From: Aspidapion aeneum | Taxonomy: Eukaryota > Arthropoda > Insecta > Coleoptera > Brentidae | NCBI GenBank assembly: GCA_963576565.1 | Contig: CAUYVT010000041.1 | Location: forward strand, 191,501-255,500 | Length of the DNA: 64,000 nucleotides | Reading direction: 5' to 3' | Part shown: positions 56,990 to 64,000 of the stretch, piece by piece | Layout of the letters: each line of letters opens with the position of its first letter | How positions within the stretch are numbered: position 1 is the first letter of the stretch | Position numbers and translations under genes: made by a program | The notes under the pieces: generated by a model | What the model was told of the DNA's origin: nothing | The model's input: only the letters and a program-made list of their open reading frames with translations | The model's database searches: none

Positions 56990-58720
56990 CATTCAGAAGG
57001 TGTACCACAATTTAGACCAAGAAAAATGTAGGCATTCTACAGAATAAATATTAAGTTATAGACATAATACCATAAAGACAAGCCATGGTATTCGATGATG
57101 TGGGTGAAATTAGATATTTCAATTTCTCTAAAAAGATGTGCTTGTCTATATGTCAAAAGAAGGCTTGGCAGCATCATCACTTTGTATTACGTTAAATGAC
57201 AAAAATGACAAAAGGTGTGTTCTTTGGTCAAAAGATTATTTGGCGGCTACTTGTTTTATATAAAATAAGTTATTATATAGTTATGTCACATTTATCATAA
57301 TAATTAACTTGCTATGTTCTAATGTAAAGTGGTTTAAATAAATAATTTCTCTCAGAAGGTGTGCCTCACCTTCTGCCAAGAAAAAAATTGGCTGCATACT
57401 AATTTATTAATTAGGGCATCAACATGAAACCAGTAACGCAAAAATTTTGATGGTAATTGATGACGTACGTTAAACTTAAATATTTCAACTTTTGAGGTGT
57501 GTCCTTTGGTCAAAAGATGATTTGACGGTTACTATTTTTACAAAAAAGAAGTTATTACATAGTTATGACACATTTATTATAATAATTAACTTGGTAGGTT
57601 CTAACGTAAATATAGTTTAAATAGATCATTTCTTTCAGGAGGTGTGCCTCCCCTTCTGTGAAGAAAAAAATTGGCAGCATACTAATTTATTAATCAGGGC
57701 ATCAAAATGAAACCATTAAGGCAAAAATTTTGATTGTATTTGATCAGTAGTTTAAACTTAGATAGTACAACCTTTTAAAAAGTTGTGCCTATCAATATGT
57801 CAAAAGAAGGATTGGCAGAATCACCACTTTGTATTACTTTACGGTATGTGACACGAATAAAAGAAAAATCTTTATGGTATGTCATGACTTATATCGGATG
57901 TATATATAACCAATCTTTTCAGGAGTTTTGTCTGGCCTTTGGTCAAAGGATTATTTGGCAGCCTAATAATTTTATATAAAAAAGTTTATATGACACATTT
58001 ATTACAATATTTAATGTGTTATGTTCTAACGTTAATATAGTTAAACAATAATTATTTTCAGGTGTGCCACACCTTATGTCATGGAGAAGTTTGGCAGTAT
58101 ACTGATTCCATAATCAGGGCATTAACATGATCCCAATAAAACAAAAATTTTAATGCTGTTTCATGGCGTAGGTGAAATTTAGATATTTCCACTTTTTAAA
58201 AAGGTGTGCCTGTCGATATTTTAAAAGAAGACTTCTTAGTAGTAGTAGTATTAGAAAGTCGTGATGCTACAAGACTTGTAGCATCACGACTTTCTAATAC
58301 TTTAATATATATGACACGAATAAAATAAAAATATTGTTGGTATATCATGACGTAAATCGACTATAAAGATAATCAATCTTCTGAGTAGGCATGTCTAGCC
58401 TTAAGTCAAAAGGTTATTTGGCACCATAATATTTTTACATAATATAGTTCCATATGACACGTTTATCATAAAAAATAACATATCTTCCAATGTAATTGTA
58501 CTCTAACTAAATAATTACTTTCAAGAGGTGTGCCCCATCTTTGGTCAAGAACAATATTGGCAGGATACTCATTTAATAATGTGGATATTTTTATGACACA
58601 ATGTAAATGTAACAAAATTCAACATGATAGTTAAACATATAGGTACATTGTTCATATGTAATAGCTTTAAGGAGGCGTGACATTCCTCTTTCCAGGTTTG
58701 GCTGAATATAGTTAACTATT
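56990..58720 (+). repeat. Right tandem array, about 140-bp unit, opposite orientation
   Basis: The core AGGTGTGCC..CCTTxxGTCAAxA..TTGGCAGCATACT recurs near 56997, 57133, 57215, 57357, 57497, 57640, 57780, 57920, 58062, 58199, 58386, 58527 and 58680. Most intervals are 136-143 bp. The alternate phrase TATGACACATTTATxATAAT lies between cores. Period and core match the left array read on the minus strand, though the units are more diverged. Confidence 0.8.
58225..58305. repeat. Hairpin inside the right array
   Basis: AGTATTAGAAAGTCGTGATG is followed 7 nt after the end of its extended arm by its reverse complement (58245-58304, centre AAGACTTG). This is a near-perfect stem of about 26 bp. Confidence 0.75.
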
Positions 58721-59141
58721 ATATTAGTAATAGCTTCATCTGACACTAATTAGATAAAAGCTGTTTTGTTATTCAGTAAGGTAGTTTATCTAAAAAAAAG
58801 TGCAGTGTGCGGCAGGTGTTACATGACAGGGGATTAGGCAACCTGAGGCAGCATAAATAATTTATAAAGCAAAGGTATAAATACACATTTTCTGCAAAAA
58901 AATTTTTTGGTTTTTGATTATGTAGATTTACTTTTACCTGTATATTACAATAAAAGCGTGTGCCTGTGTCCCACTCAGGTGAAGGTGTGGCAGTGTAATC
59001 ATATGTTAAAAAATGGGTAAATATGACTCATTTACAACAAAATCTCAAATGATACTAATTCATGCTGTTTAATGTTAATCTTCGTCAATGCAATTAATTT
59101 AATTAGCGACTTGGGTCCAAGTCTGGTTATTTGTTTCGGTA

Positions 59142-59231
59142 GGCACACCTTTGTGTACGCTAATATGACACTTGTTGAATATGAATTTTAATGGTACGGA
59201 TAACGTAGAGTTCTGTGTCACAGGCTCTTGG
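59142..59231 (-). repeat. Right copy of the long-range inverted repeat
   Basis: Reverse complement of 37407-37496, about 97% by eye (core TTAATGGTACGGATAACGTA). The flanking outer 40 bp may also be related, with gaps. Confidence 0.85.
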
Positions 59232-60782
59232 TATATTAGTATTAACGTTTAGGGAATCTAAATTTTAAATCTTTGTGAAACATGAGTGCAAAGGATCTAG
59301 ATTTAAAACTTGGTTTAAATATTTGTAAATTTGCTATATGTGTAAGTATATAAACAAAAATTATTGTGTGTGTTTAAGACCACACGGCAGAAGTGTAAAC
59401 TTCAACAAGGCGAAATTAATAATATTGGCCCATAACATATTCTGCAAAGCGGACCGAACCGAACTCTTCTGTGTACTGGCCTTCACCTGCATCATCATAT
59501 CGCTCGCTGAATAATTCTCACAGTTAGTCGACTCGAGCCGATTTCACCCGAATGAGCGTTACATAGCCGGGCCTGACGGCCCAGTTCAATTCACTACCCT
59601 CAAAAACTGCTAAACGCGCCTAAAGAAGGTTACACTTCAAAAAATTGGCACCAGGAAGCACGTTTAGCCACCCATACAATATGATATATTGATTTTTTTG
59701 AGAAATTCATTTATCTATTATTTTAAATATCTGAAAAACTAGGGCTCTGGCCAACTTCGACCTTTATGTAAATTATACAAATAATTTCCTCAATTCAAAT
59801 TTTAAAACCCATTTATCTAGCTATTGTGGTTCATGAGTGATGATTTTTTTTTAAATTTCGAACCCCCCTTTACCCCCTTACAAACCCCTAGCCAGACCAA
59901 AAACTAATCAGCTCATTCACGGATGCCCTATTTTTTTGTATCAAATATGGTTAAAATCCGTTAATCGGTTTTTAAGTTATCATTTCACAGACAAACACCA
60001 TCAAAACTTTTTGTAGTTAGGTCTTTAACTCATTTTGAATGAAAATAATTTTTTTTTGTCGATCCCAATAAAAAAACTAAATATACAAAAAGTTATATTT
60101 TGTAATTATCAAAACACTTAAAAAACTAGGATACATCTGAAAACAAATAAAATATTTTATTCTAATAATTCAATTTTATTTTAACTTTGGTGTAGCGCAC
60201 AGCAAATCCCAAAATAACAAGCCACTAATAGGAACAAATAATACCCGGTGGGCCAAAAAAAACCGGGCAAATTTTTTTCATTATAACTTTTGAACTGTAC
60301 CATCGATTTTAATGGGACAAACTGCACTTGGCAGAGAATTAATCAGAGTTTTGAGTAAATATATTTTTTTCCTCCATCTTAAAATCCAAAATGGCTAACA
60401 TGTTTTAAAAACTTTTTTAAATTAGTAATAAAGCTGCGTTCTTGCTACGCCCAACAAGGTACAAATCAGCAAAATCGGTTAATTGGTTCTAAAAAAATGC
60501 ATATTATACGATTGCCTTGCCAATCATGTCTGCATTTATTTTCTTATAAATTCATTACTACTTAACCGATTTTAATATAATAAAAAATATCCTGGTTAGA
60601 ATTGATTGCTTTTTAAAGATAGTGATCAAAATTTATCACCATCTTAAAATTTAAGATGGCGGACATAATCATAATTGACTCTTCAAAATGGCGTGTTTAT
60701 TCTTATTTTACAAAAATATTTTAGTTTTTTTTATTTATAGAAAAGCACTACACTAAACCGAGAGCAGAAATTATAAAAGAAC
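59232..60782. other. Non-coding, repeat-like
   Basis: Phrases such as GGGCCAAAAAAAACCGGGC (60251) and TTAACCGATTTTAAT (60567) resemble nonautonomous insect elements. No paired ends were found. Confidence 0.4.
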
Positions 60783-61209
60783 TTATTCTTTGTCATTTTG
60801 AGATTTTTTTCCACCGCCTACCGTTGTAAGGCGCTCCAGTAAATCTAAGAATCTATCCTTCCTGTGCATTTTTTCTTTGTGTCTCTTCTCTACCTTATTT
60901 TCATTTGTTTTTATCTTAGAAGAAAATGAAGACTTAAATGAAGGCGATGATCCTGTATCATCAGAATCCTCAGCTGATCTGGTATTTTCTTTACCTACAA
61001 ATTATAGAATGTTATATAAATGACCTGCCCTGCTTCAATTATAATTATACAAGGCAAAATCGAAATACAAGAACGGTTGAAGAAGAATATCCTGGCTGAG
61101 AATTCTGAGAGGGTGGTTTGGGTATTCCTCACTAAAACTTTTTAGAGCGGCTGTATCAAAGATACGCATAGCTATGATGATAGCCAAACTCCGTCGGCGA
61201 GATTGTACT

Positions 61210-61248
<39 letters not shown>

Positions 61249-62071
61249 CGAAAGGGAGAGATACAGCGAGAGAGAGAGAGATAGAGCGAAAGAGAGGCGA
61301 GAGAGAGAGATAGAGCCAGAGAGAGATAGAGCGAGAGAAAGAGATAGAGCGAGCGAGAGAGAGAGAAAAATGAAACAAATTTATTTTGCATTATAATTAT
61401 AACTAACCTGATATTCCAGTAGAGCTACTGGGAGTACCATTTACGGTCAATCCGCTTATGCTGGAGCAAGTAGCTCGAGCAGAAATTTCAGGTTTGGAAA
61501 ACATTATTTCATGCATTAACTCAAAATATTCCCATTCTTTTTTATTATTACCGGATTGTTCATTATGTTTCTTGACTTGTTTGTACATGTTTTTAAAACT
61601 TTGAATTTTGTGTCACATTGCTGGTATGTAAATTTTTGGTTAAAATGTTGTGTAATTTCATTTGCAATTTCGGTCCACAAATATTTCTTTGCGCCACTTT
61701 TAAATTCTTTGTCATGTTTTTTACAACATCCAATAAGAAAAATTGTTGCGTTTTTCGTCCAAGTGTTACCAGTGGGATTTCCTAAAATTAAATATCAAAA
61801 CAAGCTTTAGGGCAATAAGAAATATTTGGGAATACATATAAAGTTTTTAAAAAAGGTTATACATTTATAAAGTCAATACTTGCACAGTCATAATCATATA
61901 GTCTGGAATTAGACCAATACAAAATTAGTTGCTACCTATCATGCTCCCTATTATGCGAGAAAAAGAAGATTTAGATACTACTGTATAGACCTTTTAAAAG
62001 TAATAAAAACTGCTTCATATACCTTCATCATTGTCATTCGCAAATTCAGTAACTTCATTTGTAGATTGAAA
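60783..62071 (-). CDS. Myb/SANT-like DNA-binding protein, three exons visible, 5' end missing or displaced
   Basis: Minus-strand exons 62071-62023, 61781-61408 and 60994-60783 join with GT-AG sites (GAAG/GTATAT, TTTTAG/GAAAT, TCAG/GTTAGT, TTTGTAG/GTAAAG). Phase is kept at both junctions, giving one uninterrupted reading of about 211 codons to a TAA at 60783-60785. The middle exon holds a trihelix/Myb-SANT-like domain: NTWTKNATIFLIG, then KYLWTEIANEI, QCDTKFKSFKNMYKQ and EWEYFELMHEI. The last exon is serine-rich and acidic, then has a basic amphipathic end, RHKEKMHRKDRFLDLLERL, as in Harbinger-associated Myb-like proteins and insect MADF/SANT proteins. Such proteins help PIF/Harbinger transposases find their DNA. 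The upstream frame hits a TAG at the (TA)n tail of a LINE, so the N-terminus is cut off or lies beyond. Identified by pattern only. Confidence 0.75.
61211..61375 (+). repeat. GAGA purine microsatellite in the gene's intron
   Basis: A (GA)n run (61211-61244) is followed by degenerate GAGAGATAGAGCGA units. It lies wholly inside the 60995-61407 intron. The 118-codon minus frame across it is low-complexity leucine/serine and not a gene. Confidence 0.9.
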
Positions 62072-62072
62072 C

Positions 62073-63340
62073 TATATATATATATATCTATCGGTTTCAC
62101 AACGTTCTACGTCTTCGGATACCCAATCTCCACTCGTTTCTGTTTGCCCAAAATTCATCATCTAGGTCTCTTATTCTTATTTCACTGTCTATTCCTTCTC
62201 TCCAGCTTCTCCTTGGCCGTCATCGTTTTCTTCGGCCAGTTGGTTTGCATTGTAGTATTTGTTTAGGTAGTCTTTCATCATTCATTCTTTGTACATGTCC
62301 GTACCACACCAGTTGTTTTGTTCTTATATCATCCACTAAAGTATGTTCACCCACTGTCATAATTTCTCTTATTCTTTGATTTGTAACTCTTTCTCTTTTT
62401 GATTTCCGTGCTGCTCTTCTTCAATAGTCCATCTCCGTGGCGGAAAGCATTTTTTCTGTTCTATCTTTGATTGGCCATACTTCTGAGCCGCATGTAATAA
62501 CACTTCTTACAATGGTGTTATATATAAGCTTTTTGTTATGTTTTGATATACTTTGGTCCAAAATTATTCCATTTAATAAAGTTATTGCTTTTCTTCCTTG
62601 TACGTTTCGATCTTTTATAGCTTTGTCTAGTGTTCCGGCAGCTGTAATTTTTAGACCTAAGTATTTATAATCATCACAGGAATAAATTCGCTGCCCGGTA
62701 TTTAAGATTAGATCCTGTTTATTCCACCGATACACATATACTCTGTCTTATTGAGACTAACCCCTAGTCCCCACTTATTGTACTCTTTTATTAGTTTTCG
62801 TGTCATATGTTCGAGGTCGTCATAATCCTGAGCCACTACTATCTGATCATCGGCGAAACATAAGGTATACAAGGTGGTTTCGTCCAACGGAATTCCCATG
62901 TTTTGGCATTTTCTCTTTTATACTTTAAGGACTTGTTCCAAGTATATCTTGAAGATCGTAGGCGAGATAAAGTAACCTTATTTAAGACCTTTATTTACTT
63001 GAAAGCCGGTATAACTCTTTGATGGTCTTAATAGTTGTACGCTTATGTTTGTGTTTTCCAACGCTTTCCAAAGTAGATTTAGTGATATACCATCATAGGC
63101 CTTCTGCAAATCGACGTAAAGCAGATGCAGCTCTTGTCCGTATGCCATTTTCTTTTCAATAACTTGGGTTATACAAAAGAGATGATCTGAAGTCGACCTA
63201 CCCGCCCTGAAACCAGCTTGTTCTTCTGCTTCCATGTCTTTATATTCGCTCTCCACTTTATTTCTTATTATTTTAGCGTATATTCTGCTTAGCGTACGAG
63301 TCACAGATATACCTCTATAATTGTCACATATATATTTCCT
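62073..63340 (-). pseudogene. LINE reverse transcriptase, 3' part, with (TA)n tail
   Basis: On the minus strand: NYRGISVTRTLSRIYAKI, EEQAGFRAGRSTSDH, LLYVDLQKAYDGI (RT motif with the first Asp), then after two stops FADDQ (catalytic Asp pair). Next come VSLNKTEYM and KYLGLKI, and a C-terminal basic region with VWYGHVQRM then RLPKQIL and GRRKR, ending in a TGA at 62097-62099. The 3' end is an (AT)n run at 62071-62092, as in RTE-type LINEs, which often end in short tandem repeats. Premature stops near 62976 and 62920 and a frameshift between 62708 and 62735 show it is dead. The endonuclease is not in this orientation. The clade is uncertain (RTE/Proto2-like by style). Confidence 0.8.
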
Positions 63341-63360
63341 TCCTTTTTTGTGTAGGTAGG

Positions 63361-63525
63361 AGAAGTACCGACAGCTGGAAAACTATAAGATTGATTAAAA
63401 AAGAAACATGCAGAGATATCATTTCACCAATACCAGATAAAGAATGGGATGAGCATTTTAAAAAACTTTTAACTGAAGATAGAGCAGAATTCAAGGAAGA
63501 CGGAAGAGACAATAAATATAATTAG
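63361..63525 (+). pseudogene. Inverted fragment of the LINE endonuclease-RT linker
   Basis: The plus strand has a 54-codon frame containing SWKTIRLIKKE, PIPDKEWDEHFKKLLTED and a stop. The W...F..LL.E pattern is what normally lies just upstream of the RT domain in this kind of LINE. It sits head-to-head with the minus-strand RT, as expected for a 5' inversion during insertion. Confidence 0.6.
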
Positions 63526-63534
63526 AACGATGGG

Positions 63535-64000
63535 ATCTCCAGTACCCCTCACAACACCCCAGTGGGAAGGCGGTAAAGAAGCCCTCCACAAAAACTCCTG
63601 AAAAAGAGGGGAAGAAGAAGGGTAAAGGGAAGAACATTCCTGGTAAACCCATCTACAAAAAGGGCCCACGACAGGACCCTTCTGGAGGAGGCGGCGGCGA
63701 TCGCGAACCTCCCCAGACAACCGCCTAAATATAGGCAGGGAACAAAAAAAATTAAAATAAAATAAAAATGGCAGGCGCACAACAACGTCAACATCTACGC
63801 CATACCAAACAAGCAACATACACTCTTGGTAGAGTTTTCAAGCAACAGAGGTTAGTTTAATTGCTCTGTTGCAAGAACCGTGGCTATCAAGTAGCTGGAC
63901 TCAGCCGAACTCTTGGTAACATTATCACACATAACTCAGATAATATACCACGAGCATCTATTCTTATAAGAAAAGATATTAACTACTTTGTCCTTTCAGA
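63535..64000 (+). pseudogene. R1/LOA-like LINE, end of ORF1 and start of ORF2 endonuclease, runs off the window
   Basis: At 63607-63726 a basic, glycine-rich frame (KKKGKGKNIPGKPIYKKG, then SGGGGGD) ends in a stop, like an ORF1 C-terminus. From 63854 the plus strand reads SLIALLQEPW, the LLQEPW motif at the start of R1/LOA-group APE endonucleases. A frameshift near 63895 follows, then GLSRTLGNIITHNS and ILIRKDINYFVLS, the next conserved strands. At least one frameshift, so probably dead. The remainder lies outside. Confidence 0.65.

Noticed and set aside
61035..61391. 118-codon leucine/serine minus-strand frame
   Set aside because: Translation of a GAGA microsatellite within the Myb/SANT gene's intron.

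Overview
This is AT-rich eukaryotic DNA packed with transposable elements. It is most likely from an arthropod, and an insect fits best. That rests on split reading frames with GT-AG introns, non-LTR retrotransposons of insect-like types, a Penelope-like GIY-YIG remnant, PIF/Harbinger and pogo-like transposase relics, tRNA-derived SINEs and many MITEs with recognisable target-site duplications. No rRNA gene, true tRNA gene, CRISPR array or conserved host gene cluster was seen. The species cannot be named from the sequence. No long intact protein gene stands out; the longest clean coding potential is a spliced Myb/SANT-like gene near the right end.

Left third (1-25 kb): mostly non-coding AT-rich sequence with scattered elements. 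These are a dead pogo/Tigger-like transposase tail (6.1-6.8 kb), three copies of a MITE with TACCTTCCTAGCCC ends (7.3, 14.3 and 20.1 kb), hAT-type MITEs with 8-bp duplications (8.7, 13.3 and 14.7 kb), a 464-bp MITE with 100-bp inverted arms (11.0 kb), a broken three-exon THAP-domain gene on the minus strand (13.8-15.2 kb), a Harbinger-type MITE (18.1 kb), an exact 137-bp duplication (19.7 kb), a minus-strand tRNA-derived SINE (20.7 kb) and a 1.37-kb terminal-inverted-repeat element (22.9-24.3 kb).

Middle (24.6-37 kb): a recently inactivated non-LTR retrotransposon has ORF1 with a PHD-like finger, coiled coil and RRM-like part, and ORF2 with endonuclease and reverse transcriptase. It lies between diverged inverted copies of another repeat. 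The right-hand copy is split by a 1,474-bp piggyBac-type element (TTAA duplication) that itself contains a Penelope-like fragment and a SINE. Next comes a PIF/Harbinger transposase pseudogene (33.7-37.0 kb) with one well-preserved intron.

Right part (37-64 kb): an 89-90-bp near-identical inverted repeat lies at 37.4 and 59.2 kb. On its inner side, each copy is followed by an array of about 140-bp units, the two arrays being in opposite orientation. The pair brackets 21.8 kb filled with nested foldback-like elements, MITEs and minisatellite-bearing repeats. Just outside the right copy is a minus-strand Myb/SANT-like gene of the kind that accompanies PIF/Harbinger transposases. The transposase at 33.7-37.0 kb points toward it, so both may come from one Harbinger element split apart by later insertions (inference). 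The gene's 5' end abuts the 3' tail of a minus-strand LINE with an apparent 5' inversion. A second LINE (R1/LOA-like endonuclease) runs off the right edge.
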